64,000 nt of DNA from Cellulophaga baltica (GCF_900102165.1 NZ_FNBD01000007.1:186001-250000), one strand, 5' to 3'; shown: positions 24,410-36,266, numbered from the stretch's first letter. Numbers and translations are program-made. Notes: a model not told the origin generated them from the letters alone.

Positions 24410-26233
24410 ATGAAAATTAAAGGAATAGTATTTTTTTTCTTGATCACCCTATCAATTTCCCATGCTCAATCTGTGAGTATATCTAACATCTACAATAGAG
24501 AATATACATCCTTGAATGGCCAATGGAATTATATTGTAGACCCTTATGAAAATGGATTTTATAATTACCGCTATGAACCGTTTGAAAATCAAGAAATTCC
24601 AGAAAGATCTGCCTTTTTTACCAATTCTAAACCTACGTCCAAATCTGATTTAATCGAATACGATTTTGATAAGATGGATTCGATTACCGTACCTAGTGAT
24701 TGGAATACACAGAAAGAAAAATTGTACTATTATGAAGGTTCTGTTTGGTATAAAAAATCATTTGATTATACGAAAAAAGAGCATTCAAACAGAGTCTTTA
24801 TATATTTTGAAGCATCAAACTACAAAACAGATGTTTACCTTAATGGTAAAAAAATAGGGCAACATTTAGGAGGGTTTACTCCATTTAATTTTGAAGTGAC
24901 ACATCTATTAAAAGAAAAAGAGAATTTTCTAATTACCAAAGTAGATAATAAAAGAGAAAAAGATGCGGTACCAACACTTAATACAGATTGGTGGAATTAT
25001 GGAGGAATTACCCGAGATGTAAAAATAATTGAAACAAGCGAAACTTTTATTTCTGACTATTTTATACATTTAGACAAAGAGAATTCTAAGAAAATTACTG
25101 GATACCTAAGCTTAAATGGCACCCATATTATTGGCCAAGAGGTAACCGTAGAAATTCCAGCGTTAAAAATAAAAAAAAGGTTTAAAACCGATGCTAATGG
25201 AAAAATAAACATTGACATTACCGCATCAAAAATAAAACTTTGGTCTACAAAAAATCCACAGGTATACAAGGTTATTTTTACAACAGCTACCGATACTACA
25301 ACCGATGAAATTGGCTTTAGAACCATTGCTACCAAAGGCGCTGATATTCTATTAAATGGAAAGAAAATATTTTTAAAGGGGATTTCTATTCATGAAGAGA
25401 GCCCGATAACAGGCGGTAGAGGAAATTCTTTAGCGGACTCAAAACAACTGCTAGAATGGGCTCAAGAATTGGGCTGTAACTATGTGCGTTTAGCACATTA
25501 TCCGCATAACGAACATATGCTGCGCTTAGCTGATAAGATGGGTATTTTAGTCTGGGAAGAAAATCCGGTTTATTGGACCATTTCTTGGGATAATGAATCT
25601 ACGTATGACAATGCTAAAAACCAACTTTCTGAAGTTATCCAAAGAGACAAAAATAGGGCTAGTGTCATCATCTGGTCTATGGCTAATGAAACCCCCACCA
25701 CAGACGCACGAAATACTTTTCTAACACGGTTGGCAAAATATACTAAAGAACAAGATCCTACGCGTTTAATAAGTGCGGCCTTAGAGCAAAGTAACTACGA
25801 AGGAAATCCGCTTGTGCGGACCATTCACGATCCGTTTGCTGAAGTGGTAGATATTTTAAGCTTTAACCAATATATTGGCTGGTATGACGGCACTATTGAA
25901 AAATGTCAAACCATAAGTTGGAATATTCAATACAATAAACCTGTTCTTATTTCTGAGTTTGGTGCGGGTGCTAAATTTGGATTACATGGTCCTAAAGAGG
26001 AACGTTGGAATGAAGAATACCAAGAATATCTTTATGAAGAAACCTTAAAAATGATTGATAAAATTGATCAATTAAGTGGCTTTTCTCCTTGGATATTAGT
26101 GGACTTTAGATCCCCAAGAAGGCTCTTACCAGAAATACAAGATGAATACAATAGAAAAGGATTAATTTCTGAAAAAGGCGAAAAGAAAAAAGCGTTTTAT
26201 ACCCTTCAGAAATACTATAATAATAAAAATTAA
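24410..26233 (+). CDS. Glycoside hydrolase family 2, beta-glucuronidase/beta-galactosidase type
   Basis: A 607-residue exported enzyme with a signal peptide (IVFFFLITLSISHAQ). The domains are an N-terminal sugar-binding jelly roll (SLNGQWNYIVDPYENGFY, VWYKKSF, YKTDVYLNGKKIGQHLGGFT), an immunoglobulin-like middle and a TIM barrel. The acid/base Glu is in IIWSMANETPT (NE pair) and the nucleophile in VLISEFGAGAKFG. The length near 600 and the compact architecture favour beta-glucuronidase-like enzymes over LacZ. There is no adjacent SusCD pair. It begins 150 bases after a terminator and so has its own promoter. Confidence 0.88.
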   Translation: MKIKGIVFFFLITLSISHAQSVSISNIYNREYTSLNGQWNYIVDPYENGFYNYRYEPFENQEIPERSAFFTNSKPTSKSDLIEYDFDKMDSITVPSDWNTQKEKLYYYEGSVWYKKSFDYTKKEHSNRVFIYFEASNYKTDVYLNGKKIGQHLGGFTPFNFEVTHLLKEKENFLITKVDNKREKDAVPTLNTDWWNYGGITRDVKIIETSETFISDYFIHLDKENSKKITGYLSLNGTHIIGQEVTVEIPALKIKKRFKTDANGKINIDITASKIKLWSTKNPQVYKVIFTTATDTTTDEIGFRTIATKGADILLNGKKIFLKGISIHEESPITGGRGNSLADSKQLLEWAQELGCNYVRLAHYPHNEHMLRLADKMGILVWEENPVYWTISWDNESTYDNAKNQLSEVIQRDKNRASVIIWSMANETPTTDARNTFLTRLAKYTKEQDPTRLISAALEQSNYEGNPLVRTIHDPFAEVVDILSFNQYIGWYDGTIEKCQTISWNIQYNKPVLISEFGAGAKFGLHGPKEERWNEEYQEYLYEETLKMIDKIDQLSGFSPWILVDFRSPRRLLPEIQDEYNRKGLISEKGEKKKAFYTLQKYYNNKN

Positions 26234-26295
26234 TAGTTTTACACTAGCTTCAAAATTTGGTAGCACCCCAGAAGTTAATTATAAAGAGAGACTAC

Positions 26296-27141
26296 ATGAA
26301 AGAGATGGTTTTAAATGACGGAAACAAATTACCTATTGTAGGTTTTGGAACGTATAAAGCAACAGAACAAGAAGGCATTGAAGCAGTAAAATTTGCCTTA
26401 GAAAACGGATATCGCTTATTAGATACTGCCGCAAAATACAACAATGAAGAAGCAGTGGGTAAAGGCATCAAACTAAGTGGTGTTCCTAGAGAAGAAATAA
26501 AAGTTACTACAAAATTATGGAGAGAAAATCTTTCCTATGAAGAGGCTAAATCTGAATTTGAAACCTCTCTACAAAAATTACAATTAGAATACATAGACCT
26601 ATACTTAATTCATTGGCCCGCAAACGCTAAGAATTATGATAATTGGCAGCATGCAAATGCGGAAGCATGGCGCGCCATGGAAGATCTACAGATCGAAGGG
26701 AAGATAAAGTCGATTGGAGTTAGTAATTTTTGGCCAGAACATTTAGAAGCGCTTTTTAAAACAGCGCGCGTCTTTCCCGCTATTAATCAGATAGAGTTTC
26801 ATCCTGGATATTGGCAACCAGATGTTACGGCTTATTGTAAAGCTAAAAATATTACGGTACAATCTTGGTCTCCCTTGGGCAGAGGTGAGATTCTAAACAA
26901 TAACATACTGAAATCTATTGCTAAAAAGTATCAGACTACGGTTGCCAAGGTTTGTTTACGATGGGTAACACAGCATGATGTTATCGTTATTCCAAAATCT
27001 ACCACTAAAGAACGAATTAAAGAAAATATTGATATTTTTAGTTTCGAATTAACGCAAGAAGAAATTCAAGAGATTAATGCTATCCCTAAATTAGGGTATA
27101 GCGGGGAGCATCCTAATTTATGGCCCGACAGAGAATCGTAA
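26296..27141 (+). CDS. Aldo/keto reductase
   Basis: A 281-residue AKR-fold NADPH oxidoreductase of the 2,5-diketogluconate/prostaglandin-F-synthase-like type. The catalytic tetrad is readable: Asp in RLLDTAAKYNNEE with Tyr of the same segment, Lys in KVTTKLW and His in YLIHWP. The C-terminal IPKSTTKERIKENIDIF is the phosphate-binding loop. The ATG at 26296, preceded by purine-rich AAAGAGAG, is chosen over an in-frame TTG at 26257. It lies 62 bases after the glycosidase stop, possibly in the same transcript. Confidence 0.9.
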   Translation: MKEMVLNDGNKLPIVGFGTYKATEQEGIEAVKFALENGYRLLDTAAKYNNEEAVGKGIKLSGVPREEIKVTTKLWRENLSYEEAKSEFETSLQKLQLEYIDLYLIHWPANAKNYDNWQHANAEAWRAMEDLQIEGKIKSIGVSNFWPEHLEALFKTARVFPAINQIEFHPGYWQPDVTAYCKAKNITVQSWSPLGRGEILNNNILKSIAKKYQTTVAKVCLRWVTQHDVIVIPKSTTKERIKENIDIFSFELTQEEIQEINAIPKLGYSGEHPNLWPDRES

Positions 27142-27187
27142 ATTCGTGTTTTCTATGATCTAAGTCAATCAACCTTAATAAACCAAA

Positions 27188-28243
27188 ATGAAATCTCGCA
27201 GAACTTTTTTCCGTAGTTTTATAGGTGTATCAGCAGTGTCGCTCCTCCCCTTTTCTATTTTCGCCAACGTAAAACAGAATAAAAAAACTACAGAAACTAT
27301 CAAACCTAAGCGCCTTAAAAAAGGCGACACTATAGGTTTAATTGCTCCAGGTTACGCTATAAAACCTGACGTATTAGAGAAAGCTAAAGAAACTTTAGTT
27401 GCCATGGGATTTGTTCCATATCATACGGAGCGCCTACTCTGGAACCATGGTTATTTTAGCAATACCGATACGGAGCGCGCTGCGGACGTTAATGAAATGT
27501 TTGCCAACCCTAGTATAGACGGGATCTTATGCGCTAGAGGTGGCTACGGTTGTACAAGAATCATGCATCTTTTGAATTATGAGTTAATTAAAAACAACCC
27601 AAAAGTGCTTGTTGGATTTAGTGATATTACAGCCCTAGCCAATGGCATATATTCAGAGACCGGACTTGTAACTTTTCATGGTCCGGTTGGGAGCACTCTC
27701 GATAATAAATATTCTATACAACAACTGGAAAATGTTATCATTCATCCTGAACATCAGCTGCTAATAAAAAATGCTATTCTTGAAGATGAAACGCTATTAA
27801 ACAATCCAGAATTTGATAGGTATACAATTACTCCAGGGAAAGCTACGGGTACATTGGTGGGTGGAAGTTTAACCCTCATCAATGCGTTAATTGGTACTCC
27901 ACATGAAATAGATTTTACCGATGCCATTGTTTTTATAGAGGATGTAGAAGAAGCTCCTTACCGCATAGATCGGATGCTTACCCAATTAATACAAAGTGCC
28001 ACTTTTAAACATGCTGCAGGTATTATGGTGGGTGTTTGTAATGGCTGTGATAAACCGGCGGCTTCAGGAAGCTTTACCCTCAGAGAGGTGATTTTAGACC
28101 GACTCAAACCCTTAAATATTCCTGCAGCCTACGGTATGAGTTTTGGACATGTAAAAAACAACATGACACTTCCTATTGGTATTAAGGCCACTTTTGATGC
28201 GGATAAAATGACACTGAAACTACAAGAAAAAGCCGTTCTATAA
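27188..28243 (+). CDS. LD-carboxypeptidase (S66 family), exported
   Basis: A 351-residue peptidase U61/S66 protein like LdcA, which trims the terminal D-Ala from murein tetrapeptides. The catalytic Ser is in LVGFSDITALANGI, the Glu in VFIEDVEEAPYRIDRML and the His in YGMSFGHVKNNM. Unlike cytoplasmic E. coli LdcA, it has an N-terminal RRTFFRSFIGVSAVSLLPF segment that looks like a twin-arginine or Sec signal, so it may act in the periplasm. It converges with thiH, the stops being only 2 bases apart. Confidence 0.88.
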   Translation: MKSRRTFFRSFIGVSAVSLLPFSIFANVKQNKKTTETIKPKRLKKGDTIGLIAPGYAIKPDVLEKAKETLVAMGFVPYHTERLLWNHGYFSNTDTERAADVNEMFANPSIDGILCARGGYGCTRIMHLLNYELIKNNPKVLVGFSDITALANGIYSETGLVTFHGPVGSTLDNKYSIQQLENVIIHPEHQLLIKNAILEDETLLNNPEFDRYTITPGKATGTLVGGSLTLINALIGTPHEIDFTDAIVFIEDVEEAPYRIDRMLTQLIQSATFKHAAGIMVGVCNGCDKPAASGSFTLREVILDRLKPLNIPAAYGMSFGHVKNNMTLPIGIKATFDADKMTLKLQEKAVL

Positions 28244-28245
28244 GT

Positions 28246-29355
28246 TTAAGAATAGGCTTTATCCCAATCTTTGAATACAACCTCATAACCTTGAGATTGA
28301 ATCATCGCTTTTATTTCGGCTGTAGAACGCTCGTCAGAAATTTCAAACTGCTCTAAGGATTGCGGTTCTACACTATACCCTCCAGGGTTGGTTTTAGATT
28401 CCGCACTGATAGACGTAATACCTAAATGAATAATGTGATCCCTGAATTTTTCACTTTCGCGGGTAGACATAGATAATTCCACATCTTCATCGAGCAAGCG
28501 ATACGCACAAATTAATTGCACCAAATCTGAATCTGTCATTTCTACTTTAGGAGCAACATCACCTTCAAAAGGGCGCAATCTTGGGAAAGAAATAGAATAC
28601 TTCGTTTTCCAATAGGTCTTTTGCAAATACCGTAAATGCAAAGCCGTATAAAAACTATCTACGCGCCAATCTTCTAAGCCAAATAAAGCACCGATACCTA
28701 TTTTGTGGATTCCCGCTTTCCCCAATCTATCCGGAGTATCTAAACGGTATTGAAAGTTTGATTTTTTCCCTTTCGGGTGATGTACTTTATAGGTAGCTTC
28801 GTGATACGTTTCTTGATACACCAAAACAGCATATAAGCCTGCGGCAACTAAGGTTTCGTATTCCTCTTGGTCTAGTGGTTGTACCTCCATGCTTATATTG
28901 GAGAAATTGTTTTTTATTAATTCGATAGCATGCTTTATATACGACACTCCTACCGTTTTATTAGCCTCACCAGTAACTAATAAAATATGATCATATCCTA
29001 AGCTTTTTATTTTAGATACTTCTTTTAAAATCTCCGCATCGGTTAAGGTTTTCCTAGGAATTTTGTTGGTCATACTAAAACCGCAATAAGTGCAAATATT
29101 CTGACATTCATTAGACAGATACATAGGAATATACATCTGCATAGTATTCCCAAATCTTTTTTTCGTTAGCTGATTGCTGCGCTGTGCCATTTGTTCCAAA
29201 AAAGGTTTTGCGGCTGGAGAAATTAAGGCTTTAAAATCTTCCAATCCTATTTTTTCTTTTTGAAGTATTTGAGCAACCTCAGCAGTGGTTACGGCATAGA
29301 TTTCCTTTTCCAAGGTATCCCAATCATACTGCTCAAATGTGGTTTTAAATGACAT
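28246..29355 (-). CDS. thiH: 2-iminoacetate synthase ThiH
   Basis: A 369-residue radical-SAM enzyme that cleaves tyrosine to dehydroglycine for the thiazole of thiamine. The [4Fe-4S] cluster motif is NECQNICTYCGF (CxxxCxxC), followed by ILLVTGEAN and a C-terminal SMSTRESEKFRDHII block. Length and order agree with ThiH. It is the last gene of the thiamine operon, 9 bases after thiG. Confidence 0.95.
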   Translation of the reverse strand: MSFKTTFEQYDWDTLEKEIYAVTTAEVAQILQKEKIGLEDFKALISPAAKPFLEQMAQRSNQLTKKRFGNTMQMYIPMYLSNECQNICTYCGFSMTNKIPRKTLTDAEILKEVSKIKSLGYDHILLVTGEANKTVGVSYIKHAIELIKNNFSNISMEVQPLDQEEYETLVAAGLYAVLVYQETYHEATYKVHHPKGKKSNFQYRLDTPDRLGKAGIHKIGIGALFGLEDWRVDSFYTALHLRYLQKTYWKTKYSISFPRLRPFEGDVAPKVEMTDSDLVQLICAYRLLDEDVELSMSTRESEKFRDHIIHLGITSISAESKTNPGGYSVEPQSLEQFEISDERSTAEIKAMIQSQGYEVVFKDWDKAYS

Positions 29356-29364
29356 AGTGTACTT

Positions 29365-30141
29365 TTAAATTTCGTTTAAAAAAGAAGTTAAAGGGCTGCT
29401 GGCTTCTGCGCGCTCTTTAATAGGTGCTAATTTTGCCAAATAGGCCATTCTTCCTGCTTCTACGGCCATTTTAAAGGCATGGCCCATAGCTATTGGGTTC
29501 TGAGAAACGGCTATTGCTGTATTTACTAAGACAGCATCTGCCCCGAGCTCCATAGCATAAGCGGCATGAGATGGGGCACCAATACCCGCATCTACAATTA
29601 CAGGCACATTGCTTTGTTCTATAATGATTTTTAAAAAATCTTCTGTTTTTATTCCTTTATTACTGCCAATAGGAGCGCCTAATGGCATCACACATTGCAC
29701 CCCTACATCTTCTAAGCGCTTGCACAATACTGGATCTGCATGTATGTATGGCATAACTACGAAGCCTAGCTTCACTAATTCTTCGGCAGCTTTTAAGGTT
29801 TCTATAGGGTCAGGCAATAAATACCGAGGGTCTGGATGAATTTCTAATTTTATCCAATTAGTGTTCAGCGCTTCTCTGGATAATTGCGCTGCAAAGACAG
29901 CTTCTTTTGCAGTACGAACCCCAGAGGTATTCGGTAGTAAATTTATCCTACTACTCGTTAAATGGCTTAAAATATCATCGGCTTCATCTTCTAAATCTAC
30001 CCGTTTCAAAGCTACAGTAACCAACTCACTCTCTGAAGCAAGAATAGCTTCTTCCATTACTTGCGCACTAGAAAATTTACCAGTCCCCGTAAATAAACGT
30101 GATTTAAATATTTTATCTGCTATGTTCAATATATCTGCCAT
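29365..30141 (-). CDS. thiG: Thiazole synthase ThiG
   Basis: A 258-residue TIM-barrel enzyme that condenses deoxyxylulose 5-phosphate, dehydroglycine and ThiS thiocarboxylate. Marks are [10 protein letters not shown] at the N-terminus, the Schiff-base Lys in [17 protein letters not shown] and the phosphate loop [20 protein letters not shown]. It starts 2 bases after the thiE stop and lies 9 bases from thiH, so translation is tightly coupled. Confidence 0.96.
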   Translation of the reverse strand: MADILNIADKIFKSRLFTGTGKFSSAQVMEEAILASESELVTVALKRVDLEDEADDILSHLTSSRINLLPNTSGVRTAKEAVFAAQLSREALNTNWIKLEIHPDPRYLLPDPIETLKAAEELVKLGFVVMPYIHADPVLCKRLEDVGVQCVMPLGAPIGSNKGIKTEDFLKIIIEQSNVPVIVDAGIGAPSHAAYAMELGADAVLVNTAIAVSQNPIAMGHAFKMAVEAGRMAYLAKLAPIKERAEASSPLTSFLNEI

Positions 30142-30143
30142 AT

Positions 30144-30797
30144 TTATTGATTTAGATTAGGTCTCCACACCTGTTCTTCAATGCTTGTTTTTTCTAACGC
30201 TTTCTTAAATAGATTAATGTTATTAAAATTCTTAGTGATTTCTGAGGCTACTGCTACCCCGTAAATTCCCGTTTCTAGAATTTTAGGAACATCATTTATT
30301 GCAATACCGCCTACCGCGATAACAGGAATAGTTGTTTGTAGCTCCTTCATGATCGCTGCATAACCTTCAATTCCCAAAATAGGGCTTAGACGCTCTTTTG
30401 TTTTTGTAAAATGATAAGGCCCTAAACCTATATAATCTACTTTCTTAATTAGTAGTAGGTTACAATCACCAATAGTATTTGCAGTACCGCCAATAATCTG
30501 CCAGCTTTCTAAATATTTTCTAGCAATAGACGGGCAAGTATCTGTTCTTCCTAAATGAACACCATCTGCTTTTACCTCTTTGGCTATTCTATAATGATCA
30601 TTTATTATCAATCTAGTTTGATAGTGATCTGTAATTTCTCTGGCTTCTGTAGCAAATTTCAAAACCTTTTTAGGACTTAAATTTTTTAATCGTAGCTGTA
30701 CCAATGCTGCACCTGCTGTACAGGCACTTTTGATATTATTTAAATGCTCTTGAGGTGTTTCTCCTTGTGATATGTAGTGTAAATTTGGTAATTGCAT
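30144..30797 (-). CDS. thiE: Thiamine phosphate synthase ThiE
   Basis: A 217-residue TIM-barrel enzyme joining HMP diphosphate and HET phosphate. Conserved segments are [29 protein letters not shown] with the pyrophosphate-site ND pair, [13 protein letters not shown] and [10 protein letters not shown]. It keeps the residues that the second TenI-like gene at 30835 has lost, so this copy is the likely synthase. Start at ATG 30797, 37 bases after the TenI-like gene. Confidence 0.93.
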   Translation of the reverse strand: MQLPNLHYISQGETPQEHLNNIKSACTAGAALVQLRLKNLSPKKVLKFATEAREITDHYQTRLIINDHYRIAKEVKADGVHLGRTDTCPSIARKYLESWQIIGGTANTIGDCNLLLIKKVDYIGLGPYHFTKTKERLSPILGIEGYAAIMKELQTTIPVIAVGGIAINDVPKILETGIYGVAVASEITKNFNNINLFKKALEKTSIEEQVWRPNLNQ

Positions 30798-30834
30798 GGG
30801 TATTCTTTTTAAAATATATTAGTCCGTAGTTTTA

Positions 30835-31425
30835 TTATTTATTGTAGTAGTGTTGCATGGCTGTAAATGCTGCTAGAGGGGAACCGCTATTCCATACGCC
30901 CCCTAAAACGCCTATGCCTTGATACCCTAATTCATGTAGTTCTTCTATATTGTTTTCTGTGACACCGCCCATACCAATAATCCGTTTTTGAATATGGCTT
31001 ACCTTAAAACCTTTGCCTTCATATCCTTTTTTAGAAATTGAAGAAAAAACGGGACTAAGCAAATGATAATCAAACTCAAACTCACAAGCCATTAAAACGT
31101 CTGGATCATGAAATGAAGAACTGATGGTTTTACCATACATATTGAGCGGTTTAAAATACTGCCCTGGATTATCTATATGATCTATTCTTTTTTGCTCCTG
31201 AAAATGAATACCTTTTAAATTATATGCATTCACTAATTCATGAAAATAATGCACAACGATACGGTTATGGTACTTCTCATCTATCAAATCTAAATAATCA
31301 CAATGCTCTTGATAATTTTTAGAAGGCTTTCTTAAATGAAAATAGACCAAACCGGCTTCAAAAAGCTGGTGTAAAATTTCAATTTCATTGGTAATATCGT
31401 CTTCTAGCGCTATAAGAACTATCAT
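30835..31425 (-). CDS. TenI-like thiazole tautomerase / divergent ThiE paralogue
   Basis: A 196-residue protein of the TMP-synthase/TenI family. It has VYFHLRKPSKN, GIHFQEQ, LLSPVFSSISKKGYEGKGF and IIGMGGV, but the ThiE pyrophosphate-site ND pair is replaced (RIVVHYFHELV). TenI proteins aromatise the thiazole carboxylate tautomer before coupling, which is the best guess. It lies inside the thiamine operon, separated from thiC by a 151-base gap that holds a hairpin. Confidence 0.75.
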   Translation of the reverse strand: MIVLIALEDDITNEIEILHQLFEAGLVYFHLRKPSKNYQEHCDYLDLIDEKYHNRIVVHYFHELVNAYNLKGIHFQEQKRIDHIDNPGQYFKPLNMYGKTISSSFHDPDVLMACEFEFDYHLLSPVFSSISKKGYEGKGFKVSHIQKRIIGMGGVTENNIEELHELGYQGIGVLGGVWNSGSPLAAFTAMQHYYNK

Positions 31426-31537
31426 ATTTTTTTTGGGTTAGGGATTGCAGTGGCATCCTTTTGCTGTTGGTGTAAATTTATGGCGTAAAACGACATAAAC
31501 TTATACGAATAGGCAAAAGATATAACGGAAAGCCCGA

Positions 31538-31560
31538 CTACGCCTATTTTCAAGGCGTAG
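31538..31560. other. Hairpin in the thiC to TenI-like gap
   Basis: CTACGCCT and AGGCGTAG form a perfect 8-base-pair stem with a 7-base loop, 16 bases after the thiC stop on the minus strand. There is no U-tract on either side, so it is more likely a processing or stabilising element than a terminator. Confidence 0.45.
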
Positions 31561-31576
31561 GAACCTCCAGTGTATA

Positions 31577-33484
<1,908 letters not shown>

Positions 33485-33496
33485 TCAAAGGGGCTA

Positions 33497-33700
33497 TTAA
33501 CCGCCTTGAGTGGCCTGAATAATTAGAAGGGAATCATTCTCATCTAAAATTTCATATTTCCAGAAATCTTTGGTGATAATGTTATTGTTCAAAGCGACTG
33601 CAATTCCGTTTTGAGGCGTTTGCAATTTTTCAAGAAGTTGCAATACGTTTGTATTTTTTTCAATACGTATTGGTTTTTCATTTACGGTAATAGAAATCAT
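33497..33700 (-). CDS. thiS: Sulfur carrier protein ThiS
   Basis: A 67-residue ubiquitin-fold protein ending in TQGG; the terminal Gly-Gly is adenylated and thiocarboxylated to donate sulfur to ThiG. It is the first gene of the operon behind the TPP riboswitch. The adenylyltransferase ThiF is not in the window. Confidence 0.93.
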   Translation of the reverse strand: MISITVNEKPIRIEKNTNVLQLLEKLQTPQNGIAVALNNNIITKDFWKYEILDENDSLLIIQATQGG

Positions 33701-33762
33701 ATACAGTATATTTTAAATATGCTGTAAATTTTAGGAGCAGAGAATATTCTTTGAAAAAGGAG

Positions 33763-33782
33763 GTGCTTCAAGAACAAAGCAC
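33763..33782 (-). promoter_or_regulatory. Possible riboswitch expression-platform hairpin
   Basis: On the minus strand GTGCTT and AAGCAC form a stem between the TPP aptamer and thiS, followed by CTCCTTTTTC. It may act as a weak intrinsic terminator or as a translation-blocking structure. The role is inferred from position. Confidence 0.35.
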
Positions 33783-33828
33783 ACACATATGAAAAGGTTG
33801 TAAACACCCATTGCAAGGTGCTATTCAA

Positions 33829-33901
33829 CTTTTCCCTTCGACGGTACTAACCGCATCAGGTTCAAAGGGTATTTCTCAGTTCCGTAAAAGGAACACCCCT
33901 A
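33829..33901 (-). ncRNA. TPP riboswitch (THI element)
   Basis: Minus-strand sequence carries the conserved THI-box landmarks in order: AGGGGTG at the 5' end, CTGAGA in the pyrimidine-sensing loop, ACCC, TGAACCTGAT and GTACCG(T)CGAAGGGA closing the stem. It ends about 130 bases before thiS and should switch the six-gene thiamine operon off when thiamine diphosphate is present. Confidence 0.97.
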
Positions 33902-34003
33902 AAGTTTACACTGTAAAACTATAAAAATTCTATGGAACTAAAAGCTTTATACACATATTTAAAAGATAATTTCAAAGAATTAACAATTTAGCAACATGCC
34001 TGT

Positions 34004-34038
34004 AAAAAAATAACACCCCTAAAATTTAGGAGTGTTAT
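34004..34038 (-). terminator. Rho-independent terminator of recQ
   Basis: Minus-strand stem ATAACACtCCTAAA with TTTAGGgGTGTTAT is followed by seven T. It is placed 27 bases after the recQ stop. Together with the riboswitch it accounts for the content of the 33701-34064 gap. Confidence 0.9.
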
Positions 34039-34064
34039 GCTATAGTATAAACTAAAAGATGCTC

Positions 34065-36266
34065 TTAATTAGCTACTTCGCTAATAAATTTAATACGATA
34101 CAATCGAAGTTCTTCGTCTTCATAGTCGCCATCAAACTCTTTTAAAGCTAGATCTATATTATCTGATTCTGCTTCCAAATAATAGTCATGAATTTCTTCT
34201 TGTTGGTCTTCATCTAAGACATCATCAATCCAATAGGAAATATTTAGCTTCGTACCGCTATATACAATCTGCTCCATTTCTTTTAATAGCTCTGGCAGAC
34301 TTAAGCCCTTTGCTGATGCAATATCATCTAAAGGTAATTTACGATCTACATTCTGGATGATGTATAGTTTTAAGGCTGAATTAGCACCGGTACTTTTTAC
34401 GATTAAATCATCTGGACGAATAACATCATTATCCTCGACGTACTTTTTAATAAACTCTACGAATGGCTTACCATATTTTTTAGCTTTGCCTTCTCCTACC
34501 CCATGAATATTTACAAGCTCTTCTAAAGTCACAGGATACTTTAGGGCCATATCTTGTAGAGAAGGATCTTGAAAGATTACAAAGGGAGGTACGCCTAATT
34601 TCTGACCTTGTTTTTTTCTAAGATCTTTTAATACTTTTAATAAGGCTTCATCTGTAACGCCAGCACTCGTCTTTGCGGCACTTACAATAGCATCATCTGC
34701 TGCCTTATTGTACACATGATCTTTGGTCATCATAAAAGAAACTGGGTTCTTCACATATTCCGCTCCTTTCGGAGTTACATGCAAAATTCCATATTGTTCT
34801 ATCTCCTTTCGTAGGTAACCGGCAACTAAACCTTGGCGCACTAATGCCATCCAATGTTCTTTATCTCTATCTTTTCCGATACCAAAAAATGGCTTTTCAT
34901 CGGTTTTATGCGATGCAATAATAGCATTGACTTTACCTGTAAGTACTTTGACTATTTCTTTAGATTTGAACTTCTCCATGGTGCCTTGTACCACCTGAAT
35001 CACTTTTACCAAATCATCTTTTGCTTCTTCTTTATCCTTTGGATTTTTGGTATTATCATCCATAAGGGCTCCATCGCCATTAACATCATCAAACTCCTCA
35101 CCAAAATAATGAAGGATGAATTTTCTTCGCGACATGGATGTTTCTGCATATGCTACCATTTCTTGCAGCAAGGCATTTCCTATTTCCTGTTCTGCAACAG
35201 GTTTACCAGACATAAATTTTTCTAACTTTTCTATATCCTTATACGAGTAAAAAGCCAAACAATGCCCTTCGCCCCCATCTCTACCTGCTCTACCTGTTTC
35301 TTGGTAATAACTTTCTATACTTTTAGGAATATCATGGTGAATCACAAACCTAACATCTGGTTTATCTATCCCCATACCAAAGGCAATGGTTGCCACTACC
35401 ACATCTACATCCTCCATCAAGAACATATCTTGATATTTAGATCGTGTCTTAGTATCAAAACCTGCATGGTATGGTACAGCACTCACGCCGTTTACTTGGA
35501 GTACTTGTGCTAATTCTTCTACTTTTTTTCTACTCAAACAGTAAATTACTCCAGATTTCCCTGAATTTTGCTTGACAAAACGAATAATATCTGCTTCTAT
35601 ATTCTGAGTTTTAGGACGTACCTCATAAAACAAATTAGGTCTATTGAAGGATGCTTTAAACAAATCTGCATCTGTGATCCCTAAGTTTTTTATAATATCT
35701 TCCTGTACTTTTGGAGTAGCTGTAGCGGTTAATCCAATAATCGGAATGGTATCATCTAAGCGACTAATTATACTTTTTAAATTTCGATATTCAGGTCTAA
35801 AATCATGACCCCATTCTGAAATACAGTGTGCTTCATCTACCGCAACGAATGATATTTTTACAGATTGTAAAAACTCAACATATTCATCTTTCGTTAATGA
35901 TTCTGGTGCCACATAAAGTAGTTTGGTAACACCACTAGTGATATCACTTTTTACTTGTTTTATTTCTGTTTTCGTCAATGATGAGTTCAAAACATGAGCA
36001 ATACCGTGCTCTGAGGAGACACCACGAATGGCATCTACTTGATTTTTCATTAACGCAATAAGTGGGGAAACTACAATTGCAGTACCTTCTTGCATCAAAG
36101 CAGGGAGTTGATAACAAAGCGATTTTCCACCGCCTGTCGGCATTACTACAAAACAATTTTTACCTTCAAGAATACTTGTAATAACACTTTCCTGAAGTCC
36201 TTTAAATTGTGAAAATCCAAAGTATTTTTTTAGTGAGGAATGCAAATCAATTTCACTCAAGCTCAT
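34065..36266 (-). CDS. recQ: ATP-dependent DNA helicase RecQ
   Basis: A 733-residue superfamily-2 helicase: Walker A MPTGGGKSLCYQLPA, DEAH box VDEAHCISEWGHDFRPEY and motif VI QETGRAGRDG. These are followed by RQC winged helix, an HRDC-like helical domain (LVNIHGVGEGKAKKYGKPF) and an extra C-terminal helical tail, longer than the 609 residues of E. coli RecQ. The zinc-binding subdomain has lost its cysteines: YAETSMSRRKFILHYFGEEF is followed by VNGDGALMDDN where CxxC patterns usually stand. A TAAATTTG box on its strand lies at 36333-36340. Confidence 0.95.
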   Translation of the reverse strand: MSLSEIDLHSSLKKYFGFSQFKGLQESVITSILEGKNCFVVMPTGGGKSLCYQLPALMQEGTAIVVSPLIALMKNQVDAIRGVSSEHGIAHVLNSSLTKTEIKQVKSDITSGVTKLLYVAPESLTKDEYVEFLQSVKISFVAVDEAHCISEWGHDFRPEYRNLKSIISRLDDTIPIIGLTATATPKVQEDIIKNLGITDADLFKASFNRPNLFYEVRPKTQNIEADIIRFVKQNSGKSGVIYCLSRKKVEELAQVLQVNGVSAVPYHAGFDTKTRSKYQDMFLMEDVDVVVATIAFGMGIDKPDVRFVIHHDIPKSIESYYQETGRAGRDGGEGHCLAFYSYKDIEKLEKFMSGKPVAEQEIGNALLQEMVAYAETSMSRRKFILHYFGEEFDDVNGDGALMDDNTKNPKDKEEAKDDLVKVIQVVQGTMEKFKSKEIVKVLTGKVNAIIASHKTDEKPFFGIGKDRDKEHWMALVRQGLVAGYLRKEIEQYGILHVTPKGAEYVKNPVSFMMTKDHVYNKAADDAIVSAAKTSAGVTDEALLKVLKDLRKKQGQKLGVPPFVIFQDPSLQDMALKYPVTLEELVNIHGVGEGKAKKYGKPFVEFIKKYVEDNDVIRPDDLIVKSTGANSALKLYIIQNVDRKLPLDDIASAKGLSLPELLKEMEQIVYSGTKLNISYWIDDVLDEDQQEEIHDYYLEAESDNIDLALKEFDGDYEDEELRLYRIKFISEVAN

